Shown: in pieces, positions 19,699 to 33,112 of the stretch | Layout: each line of letters begins with the position of its first letter | Position numbering within the stretch: position 1 is the first letter of the stretch | Assembly (NCBI GenBank): GCA_022578965.1 | Contig: MU400679.1 | Span: forward strand, 26,589-90,588 | Reading direction: 5' to 3' | Source: Xylaria sp. FL1777 | Lineage: Eukaryota; Ascomycota; Sordariomycetes; Xylariales; Xylariaceae | Length of the DNA: 64,000 nt | Program-made: the position numbers and the translations under genes | Notes under the pieces: model-generated | Told to the model about the DNA's origin: nothing | The model's database searches: none | The model's input: only the letters and a program-made list of their open reading frames with translations

Positions 19699-22600
19699 TT
19701 TTAATAGCTCTTTAATTAATAAGATTTAATATATAAAAACAAATATTAGTATAAAAAGTTAAATAATAAACAATTTATAAAATAAACTTTTAAAAGTATA
19801 CTAAAAAAATATTTAAAAAATAAAAATGCTAAATAGCATTACATAAGTAAACTTTACTTAATAATTAATAAATTAGATTTAGGTTATATTATTAAAAACA
19901 AAAAGTTAAAAATTAAGTTTAAAGATTTTAAAAACTTTTAAAACTAGCAATGTACTAAAATAATAAACTTTAGCACTTTTACTAACTATTTTTATTAAAG
20001 AAAAAGCAGTAGTAAAAAAAAAAAAATTAAGCAGTAGTAATAAAAAAGAACTAATATTAATGCTAGCACTATAAAGCAAACTAATTGTTTTAACTTAAAA
20101 AGCAGCTTAAACATTAAGCATTATAACTTTTAAACTAGCATAAATATTAGCTATAATAATTAAAGCAGCAATAATAACTGCTATTATAACAATAAGTTAA
20201 AGTTTTAAACAAGTAATTATGCTATAACTAATGTTAATATTATTATTAGCAAACTTAACGCTTATTTTTATTATTGTTATACTTAAAGTAATAACTTAAA
20301 ATAAAAAACTTAACTTTTTATTATTATTACTGCTTTTACTATTAAGATTATTTATAATGTTAAAAATGCTAAACATTAAAAGTTTTAAACTTACTGCTTT
20401 AAAACTTTATAATAAATTTATAAATATAAAAGCTTTTTTAATTTATGTTAAACTTTATTTAAAATAGCATTTTATTATTATTATAAAAAAGAACTAAAAA
20501 ATAATAACTATTTTATAATTTTTGTTAAAAAAAGTATTAAAATAGTTTTAACTTATTTTAAAGAATTTTTTAAAAGCTAATAAGTTAATTAACTTTAAGC
20601 TAAAAACAAAAAAGATTTTTAAAAACTATGTTAAGTTTAAAAATTAAATAAAAGCATTATTTAAAAATACTTAAAAAGTAAAACACGTAAAGAAAGCACT
20701 TTATTGCTTAAAATAAACAAAAGTAGTAATAAATTATGTTATAAAATTTAAACAATTAATAGTAATTTTAAGATTACTTAAGCTTATATTATTTTATTTA
20801 TTTTATAGTAAATTTAAGACTTAAGTTTAAAACAAACTATGCAAAATAAATAAATTAACGAAAATTAATATATATATTAATATAGTTATTATAATTAATT
20901 AACGATTATTTAACTAGTATTTTAAAACTAAAAAAACTAAAAAAAATAAAAAAAAGAATATTTAAGAAAATATTAAATAAAGATCTAAGTAAATTAGTAA
21001 AGTTCAAAAATAATAACCTTAAAATATGTTTAAAGTTAAATGTTATAACTATAAAAAAAAAGAACACTTTTAAAAATAATGCTGATCTAAAAAAAAGAAC
21101 AGAAAAAAAAGCTATAAAAAAAGAAAGATTTTTTAACTTAAAAAAAAAATATAAGTTATAAAAGTTTAAAACAACAAAAAACAATAAAGCAATTTAAAAA
21201 ATACGTTTTTAAAGCAAAAGTATAAAATTGCTATTTTAAGTTAAAATAAAAGTGCTATACTAAATAAATTTAAATGTTTTATTTATATAAGTTAAAATAA
21301 ATAAGCATATAAATATTATTTAAAAGCTTTACAGTTATTAAAACAAATTGCAAAAAGATATATTTGCTATATAAACAATTAAAATTATTTAGTATATAAC
21401 TTAAAAAAATAGTTTAACTAAAAGTAGCAAACAACAAAAAGTAGTAAGTTAATATAGTTAGCAAACTTATAAAACTATAAAAATTTTAAACTACTAAAGC
21501 TTAAAATATAGCTTAAAAAAAAATTATATTTAGAAAAACAAAACTATAACTATAAATAGTATAGTTATTAAACTAATTATAAACTATTAAAACATTTAGT
21601 TGCTAAATAAACTTAAAAAAACAAAACTTATAAAACTTTAAAACAAAAACAAATAAAATTAAAAACTATAAAAAACACTATAAAAAAAGAACTAATAAAA
21701 ATAAATAAAGTATTTTTATAGCTTAAACTGCTTTAAATGCAACAAAATAAAAAAGCACTAATAGTTAATATAAAAACTAATATGTTTTAAAAACTAAAAC
21801 TAGCAATTTAACTAATTGTTAAAAGTTATTACTATAATAAAACTATAATAAAAAACAATAATAATATTTTATGCTTAAAAAATCTAAAATATAACAAAGT
21901 ATTATAAAATTATTATATAATATATTATTGCTACTAATATTTACTTAACAAACTAAAAAATAATTAGTTTTTTAAACAAATTGCAAAAATAAAAATATAA
22001 AACTTTTATAAATTAAAGTAGTTAATTATAACTATAGTTTATTATAAAGATTTATAAAAATTTGCAACATTTAAAAAGAATTTTAATTGCATTTATAACA
22101 TTAATTTAGAAAAATATAAAAATAATTACTATAAATATTACTAGCTAATTAAAGCATAATTATATTAAGAAATAGTTATTAAAAGTAAAAAAGCTTAGAA
22201 ATTATAATTTAAAGCTTAACTAAAAGCAAAAACAAAACAAAACGCAATAATATTTAAAGTGCAAAATAAAACGAGCATTTAAATATTTTACAAAAAAAAA
22301 TTAAAAAATAAAATAAGTACTTGCTAAAAAGGCAGCAAATAGCTAAAAAAACTAAAGCTTTACGTAAAGTTTAATGTAATAATTAGTAAAACTAATTTAA
22401 AGTTAAACTTATATATTAAAAAAAAAAATATAACATTTTAATTAACTTAAAAATATAAGCTAATATAATTTTACTTAAAGTAATAAAACAAAATAAGATT
22501 TTTTAAAAATATAAGCAAAAATTCTAAAAAATTAAAAGATTTAATAAAAGCACTTTTAGCTATAATAATAATTATATATTTAAAAAAACTAAACTTTTTA

Positions 22601-25600
22601 ATATATTTATATAAAAATATAAAAAATAAATTGTATTAAATATTGCTAATATATTTAATTATAATATTATTTTAGAAATACTATAGCTAAAAATTAGCAA
22701 CTTTTTAATTTAATAAAAAGCAAAAATTATTAATTAAAAAAGTAAAAAATAAAGCAAGAAAATTAGAAAAATTGCAAAAGAAATTTTGAACAAAATACTA
22801 AAAGTATATTATAAATTTTATAAACTATTTAAAAAAAAAGAAAAAAAAGAACTTTTTAAATATAGCCTATAGAATTATTACATTTTTATTAAGAAAAAAT
22901 GTTAACTAAAGCTTTATTAAGTATATTATATAAGCTTAAACAAAATAAATGTTTTATAAAAATATATTTAAAAAAATTTAGCAAAAAAATTTTTAAGAAA
23001 GTTTTAGTTATTTGCTAAATATTTTATAGTACTAGTACTAAAAATAAAAAATAAAAAACAACTAATTAATAAAAAAGGAAAACTAATATAGCAAGTAGTA
23101 GTTAACTATTAATTATTAAACATAATTACTATTATAAATAAATACCTTTTTATTTTATTAGTAACTATAAAAAAAAACATTAGCTAAGCAAAATAATTTA
23201 TAGTAATTAATATTTTAAATAAATATTATGCTATTAAAATAGCTAAAAGAAAAAAATAAAAAACTGCTATATAAACAGTATATAAATTATATAAGTATAT
23301 AATTATGCTACAAAAACTATAAAACGTATTAGCTAGCTTTTAATATATAATAATAATGATTTTACAGAAGTTTTTAAATAAGTTTATGTTTATTTACTTA
23401 AATAATATTTTGATTTATTTTAGAACGCTAAAAAAACACAAAAAATACATAACTTAAGTATTAAAAACATTTAAACAAGCAAAATTACGATTTAACATAA
23501 AAAAATATATATAGCATATATAAAAGATTAACTTTTTAGGATTTATAATTACTTTAAAATAAATATAGATTTAATAATTAAAAATTAACATAATATAAAA
23601 CTAGAAAATATTTAATTTAGCTATTATTATAAACATATAATAAGCATTAGAATTTTTGAACTATGTTTAAATGTTGATTTAAGACTTTAGGAAAATAGCA
23701 TTTTATTTTATAAAGTATACAAGGAAAAAATACGAAAGAAAATTTTTTTTAATTTTAAAAAAAGCTTAAAAAGCTTTTAAAGAACTAAAACTAAAAGTTA
23801 TTTTTAATTTTATAGTTAAACTACTTAATCTATAAAAAAAAAAAAAGCTAAAAATAAATGCTTTAAATAGTATAATTGTAAAAGTTTTAAAATAACTAGA
23901 AAATAATAAAAAATAGCACTTAGTAGCTTATTACTTTAAAGCACTATAAAATATAGCATTATAATACTTTATATATAATAAAGAACTGCTTATAATTATT
24001 ATAGCATTTAAAAAATAAGAACTATTTTTTATAGGAACTATAAAACTAATTAAGATTTATTTAGATTATTAAAACTTAACAAAATTTATAACTATATAAA
24101 AAATTATTAAATAATATAAAAATTGAATAGTTTTTTTTTTTAAATTTAACTTTAAGATATGCTATATTAAGAAAAAAAAAATATTTAAGCAAATATATTT
24201 AGCTAACAAAGTTAAAAAGGATTTAAAGTTTTAAAAAAAAACATTTAAGTGCTATATTTTTAAAAAAATAAAAGCTTAAAAATTAAAGTTATACTTAAGG
24301 ACTTTATAAATATATAGTTATAATAAGCTTATAACTTAAAAAAGTTAGTATAGCTATAAAAGCATAAAAGATTAAAAAATAATAAGCTAATATATAAACA
24401 TAAAGTTTATTTACTAGAATTTTTATAAAACAAGTTTATTAAGAAATTTTATAAATACTTATTATATAAACACTAAAAAGCAACAAAAATAATTAAACAA
24501 TTATAAAAAAAGTATGATTTTTTAAAACTATAAAACATAGTTAAATTTATTGTAAAAAAGTGCAATATTTATAATAAAGCTAAAATAGCTTAATATAAGC
24601 TTTATAAACTATTATAACTTATATAAATATTTAAATAAGTATAATATACTATTGCTTAAAATTTTATTATAATATTACTTTTATTAACTAATTTAGTTAT
24701 AAAAGTATAATATAATAAAATATAAGTTATTATTAATAAACTTACTAAGTATATTTACTTTTTGCTGTTTAAAAGAAATATAATAACTAAATAACTTGTA
24801 TATGCTTTTATATGCTAATATTTAAATAAACATAAGCTATTAAAAAGAATTATTTTAAACTAAGATAAATTGTTTACTTTTAAGTTTAAAACTAGCTTTT
24901 TTAAACTTATTAGTGTTAAACTAAAATTTTTAACTGCTTATTACTTATAAACAGATAAATAAACAAAAAAACTAAACTAAATATTAAAATAATATTTATA
25001 AAGTTATATTAACTATTAATAAAACAATTAAGTAAAACTATTATTAATAGTATAAATTTTATATAATATATTAATAAACAAAAATATAAATATATTTTTG
25101 CATAAAGCTGTTTATAAATAGTAAACAACTATTAAAAAATAAAAAAAAACTTTAATAAAAGCATTTGTTATTTTAATTATAGCACTTTAAGCAAGAACTA
25201 TTATAATAAAGATTAAAACGCTATAAGCTAAACTATAATTATGCTTTTAATTTTTATAACAATAGATATTAGTATATTATAACAAAAAACAAACTAAAGA
25301 ATTAACTTTTAAAAAAAAAAACAAGGTTTATTTGTTATAATAAAAATAAAATGTAAACATTAATATTTTTTAAATTAAAACAAAACAACTAAGCAATAAA
25401 TTAAAATTTAAAAAGCTTGGCTTTTTTAAAATTAAAGAAGTTATTTTATTTACTAACTATAAACTATTATTACTAAAAAATATATAAATTTATTTTATTT
25501 TTTATATTTTTTTATTAAAACTAGCATTTATTAGAATATTTATTAAAATATAACTAGAAATAAAAATAAATTAAAATGTTTATAAAGTTAAAAATATACT

Positions 25601-26410
25601 AGATTTTTGTTAAAACAATAATAACTTAGAGTATTTTATTAAATAGAAAAAATACTTATATGCTAATAATACTTAAAAACTTAAAAAACACTTAAAAACT
25701 ATTAAAGTAGTTATAAGTTAGTTTTACTGCTAATATTTTAATTGCTTAAAACTAAAAAAAAAAAGTTAACTTTAAAAAAAATGCTTAAGAAATTTTAATT
25801 AAACTTAAATAAAGCAGCTTATGCTACTTTAGCTTGTTTTTTTTATTGTTTTTGCTTTTTTGCTAACGCTTTTTGTTTTTTTTTAATGCGTTTTATTTTG
25901 TTTAGTTTATTTAAGAACTAAAACTTTTATTAAACTATTTTAATACTTTTTGTTTTTAAAAAACGTTTTTATATATAAAGCTAAGCTAACTTGCTTAAAA
26001 CAAAATTAAAGCTATTTTAAGCTTGTTTTAATTTTTTTTAAACTAAAAATAACTATTGCTTTGCTTGTTTTTTTTTTTTTTTAAAACAACAGTGTTTAAA
26101 AACTATATTATTAATTAAGTTAATTAAAACTTTTAATTTGTTATAAAAGTAACTAGCACATATACATTTAAAATAACAAAACATATTATTTGTTATTTTG
26201 TATGTTAATAATTAATTAAAGCAGTAAAAGCAAAGCATAACTTTATAGCTAATAAAATTAATAAAAAAAGCAAAAACGAGTTTTTGTTTTGTTTTAAATA
26301 AGCGGTTAGTTTTTTTAATGCATTTTAATATTATAACATATAAAAAAAAAAGAAAAAGAAAATACTTATAGAAAATTGTTAAAACAACAATTTTAAAAAA
26401 AGAGAAATAG
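19699..26410 (+). pseudogene. Gypsy unit B internal region, degenerate gag-pol
   Basis: Collinear with unit A at +7209. Landmarks are the CCHC knuckle (21041-21082, His retained), YLNN (23395-23406), RNase H starting N-A-L-N for DASD (23857), the integrase zinc region with KCN retained at its first Cys (near 24560), DFI near 24660, TD retained in the TDGQTER region, and a chromodomain from 25581. It has many stops. Comparing A and B codon by codon recovers residues lost in only one copy. Confidence 0.92.
26395..26410 (+). other. Polypurine tract before gypsy LTR 3
   Basis: The purine run aaaaaaagagaaatag directly abuts the LTR start. The equivalents before LTR 2 (to 19202) and before the 3' LTR of the second gypsy element (to 56460) are similar. 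It is the expected plus-strand primer site. Confidence 0.6.
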
Positions 26411-26906
26411 TGTTACAAAATTAGTATAAAAGTAGCTTTTAAAGCAGCTTAATGTTTTTATATATACTTTGCACTTTTTTTTTTTGCTAGCTAAAGCTAA
26501 AGTTATATAATAACTTATTTAGCTTACTAAGCTTATAATAATTTAAGGCTTATTAAGCTTATAATAATTTAAAGCTTATTAAGCTTACGGTAATTTAGTG
26601 CTTATTAAACTTATAGTAATTTAAAAAAAGTTATTACTTTTTTTATTTTTTTTTTGTTTATATAATTATGCATTTTCTGTATTTAGTTACTTATTTAGTT
26701 CTAGTTTTTTAGTTATTAATTTTTTTATAACTGCTAAGCACTAATATATTTATTACTTTTAATCCTTTAAAACCTTTATTAATGCATAATAATAAAAGTA
26801 CCCTAAAAACTTCCTTAATAGACCACTATTGAGAATTCTATTGTTACTTGCAAATCAAGACCCCAAAAGCAAACCTGTTATATTAATGTATAACAGGTTT
26901 GTTATA
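26411..26906 (+). repeat. Gypsy array LTR 3
   Basis: 496 bp, starting TGTTAC and ending GTTATA. Its last 130 bases keep C and G lost in LTR 1 and LTR 2 (for example agtaccct and caagacccc), so the outer end of the array is less mutated than the inside. Confidence 0.92.
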
Positions 26907-26911
26907 GTAAT

Positions 26912-28167
26912 ATAATAAAAGCAAAGCAAATATATATTATAATAATATAAAGCATTTTAGTTTATAGTATAATAACTTAGCATAAAAACTTTAAAAAAAA
27001 CAAAGCAAAAAACATTATTAATTTACTAGTAGCAACTTAAAACAAGTGTTTTAAATATATAACTAAAGCTTTTAAAGCAATTAAAATAAAATACTTAAAA
27101 ACTAAAATAAAAATCTTTTTTATTAATTTATATTTTAGCAGTAAAATAGCAGCTTATAAGTACTATATAAAAAGTTTAGCAGCTAAAAAGTTAATTTAAA
27201 AAGCAACAAAAAAAATTAAAACTTTTATTTAAAACATAAAAGCTTAAAAAGCTAAAAATTAAACAAAAAGCAAGCTTATAAACAACAGTAAAAGTATAGC
27301 TAAAAAAAATCTAACGTTAGCTTTAAACTTTTAGCAAAAAAAGTAGTTAAAAAAAAAAAAACTTAAAATTGCACTAAAAAAAAAATAAATAAGCAAATAA
27401 AGCTAAACTAAAACAAGCAGTAATTACTTAATAATAGCTAAATAAAAGCTTAGCAAAAATAAAGCTTTTAAAAAGTATAGCAAATTACTAAAGTATAAAG
27501 CAGCTATAATAATATAAATATATACTAAAAAAATAAAGCTAAAGATATTTTTGTATAAAAAAAAAGTTTTAAGCTTTTTTATGCCTTTTTATAAATGCAC
27601 AAAAAAAAAAAACCTTTTAATATATAGTTTTATATTATAACTTATTAAAAAACAAAAAAAAGCAGCTATAAAAAAGCTTTGCAGCTAAGCTACTACAAAC
27701 TAACAAAAACTTATAACTAGCTATAAAAAAGCTTAAAGCTGCAAGTAATATTATAAAGTAGCTATTTGCTACTAATAAAATAACAATATATAATAAAGCA
27801 GTTAAAATAAAAAAAAATAAAAAAAGAAAAAAAAAAGCAAAAAATAAAGAAAAAACCAGCAAAAAAAGCAAAAGTGCCCCTTTAAAGGTCCTAAAAAACA
27901 AAAAAAAAGCTTTTGTACGCTTTTTAAAAAAGCAAAAGGTTTAAAAGCTTTAAAAAAAGTTCTTTTGCTTTTTAACTATTATTTTCCGTTTAATAAGCTA
28001 ATTAGTAAAAACTAGTTATTATAAGGTAAAAAAACTTCGAAGTAGCAGTATAAACATTGTTGCATAAGGTTTTTATCCGGCTTTTTGTACGGTTTTACCT
28101 ATAAGTACACAAGTAAAAAAACCGCACTATAAAGTAGCACAGCAGGTTATTAATAATAATAATAATA
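26912..28167 (+). mobile_element. L2, LINE-like retrotransposon, 3' part with (TAA)n tail
   Basis: Continues L2 after the gypsy array. It is the inverse of 6579-7838 in L1. The 3' end carries a hairpin-like pair of AC-rich blocks (about 28090-28125). It closes with a (TAA)n tail (about 28150-28167) directly before the 13-bp TSD. A Lys-rich open stretch occupies about 27700-27940. Total L2 length without the gypsy insertion is about 5.145 kb. Confidence 0.65.
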
Positions 28168-31100
28168 TTTTTATGCTATTTTTAAAGCTTTATAATTTTG
28201 CTTTATATTTAAGTTTACTATAATAAAGTTAGTATTATTAGTAAAACTAATTATTATTAGCTTTTAATATATAATAAAGTTATTATAAAGTATTAAAATA
28301 TATAAAAAAAAAATAATAAAAGCAAGAATTTTTAAAAAACTTTAGCTTTTAGTGCTATTAGTTAAAATATTGCTTTATTAAAACAAAAACGCATTATATA
28401 GTTTAATATAAAAAAGTTTATTTATATAACTATTTAAAAAAAAAGCTTTTTTACTATAAAATATATATTATTATTTTTTTATTAATAGTATTAAAAGCTT
28501 TTATAATGTTTAGCTATAGTAAAAATATTATGCTTTTTTTATTAATTGCTTTTTTTGCTATTTTTAATATTAGTTTAATAACTACGTTTATTAACTTGTT
28601 TTATTTATTGCTTATTTAGTTATTTAACAAGAGATTTTCTTGTTTAGCTATTTTTGTTATATAATAGCATAGCTCTTTTTTAGCACTTTTTTTATTATGC
28701 AAATAAACATAATAAAATGCCATTTTTAGCTATTTTTTTAGTTTTTTCCGATTTTTTAAGTTTAAATATAATTATTACTTTTATTTACTTAAATTGTACT
28801 AAATAATACTTTAATAAAAAGCTAGCAGTATATAATATTGCTATTTCTTTTGCTAAAGCAAGTTTATAAGCTTTAAAAAAACTATTAAATAATAAGTTAT
28901 TTTTTAGTGCTTTTTATAGTATTAACTTTTATATTAGCAATATTATGTTTTTTTTTTGTATTAATATTAACTATAAATTTTTAGTAGTTATTATACGTTA
29001 TGTTTTTTTTAAATATATTAAATAAGTTTACTAGTAATATAAAAAAAAAGCGTTTTATTAATAAAGCTGTTTTTTTTTTAAAAAATATTAACAAAAAGTA
29101 GCTTATTTTTTATTTATTTTAGCAATAAAATTGCAATAACTTTTAAAGCTAGCTTATAAGCAAACTTTGCTTACTTAATTAAGCTTTATAATAACTTAAA
29201 ATCTTTAAATGCTTTTATAAATATTTATTTTTAGCTATATTTTTGCGTTTTTTTTATTTTATTATTAAAAGCTTTTTTTTTTTTAAAGGCTTATTATGCT
29301 ATTTTAGTTTTTTTGCTTTAAAATTTGCAGTATGCTTATTTTGCCTTTTTTTTTGTTTTAATTACTTTTAAAAACTATTAAAATAGTGCTTAATGTTTTT
29401 TTTTTACAGTTTTTTTAAGCGTTGTTTTATTTATTATTTTTATTAGTTGCTAAATTAAAAAATTAAAAGTATTATTTAGCTTATTAAATATATATAATAT
29501 ATACGTTTTTATAATAATAGCTTTTGTTTTTATAGCTGCTTTATTTTTATTTAATTTAAGCTAGTTTTATTTTTTTGCTTTTTTTAAGTACTTTTATAAA
29601 GCTACTTTTAAATTAATTATAATTTTTAGTGCTTTATAGTTTAAACTTAGCTACTTTAAGTTTTTTTAATAAATAATAGCTAAATTACTAAATATTTATA
29701 CTAGGTTTATTATTAAGCTTTTTTATTTATGCTTTATTTTAGTTATTTTTTCTTAAAAAATAGCTAATATAAAATTTTATTATATAATAAACTTAAGTAG
29801 TTTATTTACTTTTTAGCTTTTTTTGCTTTTTAAGTTTTATAATAAGTAATACAAATTAAGGTTATTTATAAATATATAGCATTTTTTTAGCTTACTTACT
29901 TTATATATTTTTTAAATTAAATTATGCTATATTGTTTTTTTTTAATTTAGCAAATATATTAACTATAAAATTACTACTAAGTTATTATTATTTATTATAA
30001 TTTTTGCTTAGTTTTTATTAGCGTTTTTTACTAGCGTTTTTATTGCAATTTTTTTATTTAAATATAGCATAGCTTTACTTTTTAATTAAATAACTTAATA
30101 GCTACTATTATTAAAATAATATATATTGTTATATTTATTAATTATTAGTTTTTAAACTGCTATATAATTAAAGCTCTTGTTTTATAGTATATATGCTATA
30201 TTGTTTTTAAATTTTATAATGTTTTAAAAAGCAATATTATATATTATTAAGTTAATAAAAATAAACTTTTGTTTATATTATTAATTTGCTGTTTTTTTGT
30301 TAATAATCTTTTTTTATTTAGCTATATAAATATTAATATTATTAACATTTTTAAACTATTTTTGTTTATTTTTTTGCTTATTACTAATGCTTTTTTAGCA
30401 CTTTAAAAGCTTTTAAGTTATAATATATATACTGCTTTTGCTTTATGTTTTTATTTGATTTTTTTTTAGCAAGCTTTATTTTATATTATGTATGCTTTTT
30501 TGCAGTTTATACATTTTTGTTTTATTTTTTGCGTTTTTATTAAATAGCTTTTTTTTTTTTTAGTGCTTTAAAGCTAAGCAATAATTATACTTTAAGTTTT
30601 TATAGTAATATTTAGCTATATGTTTATATTTATAGCAATTAAAACATTATATAACTTTAAGCTTTGCAGCAAAAAGTTTATAGTTAAATAATTAAGCTTT
30701 TTATAAAAAGTTATTATTATATATTGTTTTAGTTATTATTATACTACTTACGTGTAATAATATTACTATAAATCTAACTTTTATGTTTTTAAGCAATACT
30801 TTTTTATACTTTATAATTTTAAAATATTTATTATATAATAGCTATAATAAATTTTTGTTTAAGTGTATTACTTTAATACGTTTTATTAAAATGCTTTTTA
30901 TTATTAATGCTGCTTTTTTTTATTATACTTTTAATTTTTTTCTAAAAGCTTTTATAATTTACTTTTTTTTTTTAGCTTTTTAAAGTACTGCTTTTTTAAA
31001 AGTAATTACTATATTTTTGCTATATAGCTTTTTAGCAGTAATTATATTGCTGCTTATAAACGTTATATTTATTGCTTTAATAATATTAGCTAATGTTTTA

Positions 31101-31778
31101 TTTTTAAAGTTATTAGCTTATTTTTTAATTTTAATTAGCACTTTTTTGTTTTGCTTAAATAGTACTGCTTTATTATTATAAGCTAACTATAAAGCTACTA
31201 CTTATATTTAAGATTTTAGCATATTTACGTTTAATAAAATTTATTAAAAAAGCTTTTAAACAGTATTTTTAACGCTTTTTTAGTTAGCTTTTATAATAGT
31301 ATTTAAATTATAGCAAGTTATAAATATATTAAGGTTATTTTTATTATTAAGCTTTATATTTTGCTAGCTTTTTTAGGCTTTTTTTAACATATATACTATT
31401 TATGCTTTTTTTGCGTTCTTTTAAAAAAAGATTTTTTTTGCTATTTTTTTTTCTATTAATAACTATAATACTAGTTTTATAATTTTATTAACTATTTTTT
31501 ACACACTAAGAAATCTGTTAGCTTTATATTCTTTATTAAAATATTACTATGTTATAATTATATTGCTAGTAGGTTTTAGTAGTACATTAGTTATGTTTTT
31601 AACAAATAAGTTATTTAATACCATTTTTCCGTTTTTTATTATATTTATACTTTATAAATAAAATATAACTTACTTAATAAATAAAAGTTATTACGCTAAT
31701 TTTAGTAATCTTAATTATTTAATAATTAAGCTTAAACTTATAAAATTATAGTTAAATATAAAAAATTTAAAAAAAGTT
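28168..31778 (-). mobile_element. L1, LINE-like retrotransposon, 5' part (minus strand)
   Basis: The remainder of L1, the inverted equivalent of 8105-11725. The 5' end of the element is at 31778, beside the second copy of the 13-bp TSD. The plus strand is strongly T-rich, opposite to the L2 block, so the strand skew flips exactly at the L1/L2 junctions. Confidence 0.65.
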
Positions 31779-32825
31779 AGCAATTTATATAATTTAAATA
31801 TAAAATTAAATATATTATATAATTTAGCTAAATTTATTATGTTTTAAAAAAATAAACAACTGTTTATAACGCTTTTAAAGTTAAAGTTAATTATTTTTAC
31901 GTATAAAGATTTAGGTAAAAACGTTTTAATAAACATATAATAAATAAACGTTCAAATTAATTTTTAAATATAAAGCTAAAAAATTAATTTTAGTTATATA
32001 ACTAAAATTAAGCTAAATATTAAGCTAATATTTTATTATGCTAATTATTTATATTTTTATAAACTATTAAACTATTTTTAAGAAAAGTTTGCTAAAACTT
32101 TTAAAAAATAAACAAAAGATTATTTTTAGAAAATTTATTAAAGTATATAAAATGTTTTGCTTAAAAACCTTAAATTAAAAAACATTTATTTAACGTTAAA
32201 AATAATTATTATTTAAAAGCTTATAAAAATAGCTTATAAAAACTTTACAATTAAAAAATTTTAAAAATTACTAAATATTTATTATATAATAACTATTTAA
32301 CTATTAATAATATTTTTAATATTAAGTTAATAGCTAAATATTCTTTTATATAATAGTTAAAATTCTTTAAATTATTTATATATTAAACTATTTTTTAAAA
32401 ACTTAAGTTTTAATATATAATTTTAAATATAATAATATAAATATTAATTATAATTAATTTAACTAAATATTAAACATTAAAATTTTCTTAAGCTATTTAA
32501 TTTTTATATAATAAAAGCAAACTATAAACTAATTTTTTAATTAATATATAAATATTTTGTTTAGCATTATTTATTATAAACATTAAAGCAAAAAATATAT
32601 ATTTATATAATATTAAATTTAGCTATTAAAAGCATATTTTTTGATTTATTTTTAATAAGGTTTATATAAAACAAATTTATATTTTTTAATAAATATATTG
32701 CTTTTTAAAAAAGCTAAAACTTAAACTAAAATTATATAAGCAAGCTATATAACTTATTATATAATAAAGCTTATTTATTTATTATTGCTTATTAATATAT
32801 TAAAATTACAAAAAATTAATATTAT
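31779..32825 (+). mobile_element. Cop1 internal segment 2 (Ty1/copia)
   Basis: Resumes Cop1 after L1 and aligns with Cop2 33489-34535. It ends at the attat target site (32821-32825) used by Cop2, and continues at 40199. Confidence 0.82.
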
Positions 32826-33112
32826 TGTTAAAATAACTAGTTATTAGTTATAACTCTTATATATAATATATATAATAAGTTTTATACGGAAACCACTTTA
32901 TGTAAAAGCTATTACATAAACTAAAGTAATTTTAGTGTTAGCTTAGCTTGTATGCTAGCAAAGTTCTTACATATAAAAAAGAACTTTTGCTTTATATAAA
33001 CTTTTTTTTCTTTTAAACATATAAAACATAAATAGCTTATAATATAAAAATTATTATATTTTGTTTTAGTACATATATATTAAACGTATAATCGTATAAA
33101 GCTTATTTAACA
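32826..33112 (+). repeat. Cop2 5' LTR
   Basis: 287 bp, TGTTAAAATAACTAG to TTATTTAACA, with intact TG...CA ends. Matched at the other end by 39912-40198. Confidence 0.92.

Larger units (their letters stand above)
11994..26906 (+). mobile_element. Ty3/gypsy chromovirus tandem array: LTR-internal-LTR-internal-LTR
   Basis: Three 496-bp LTRs (11994-12489, 19203-19698, 26411-26906) alternate with two internal regions of 6713 and 6712 bp at a constant 7209-bp offset. A single GTAAT duplication flanks the whole array. This suggests one integration followed by LTR-LTR unequal recombination, or integration of a tandem form. Both internals keep the order Gag knuckle, reverse transcriptase, RNase H, integrase and chromodomain, all with stops. 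Differences between units are transitions, as expected from RIP. Confidence 0.92.

Noticed and set aside
20906..21184. Minus-strand open frame of 92 residues, with a relative at 50983-51255
   Set aside because: Both lie antisense to the gypsy gag zinc-knuckle region. The plus strand carries the real CCHC remnant.
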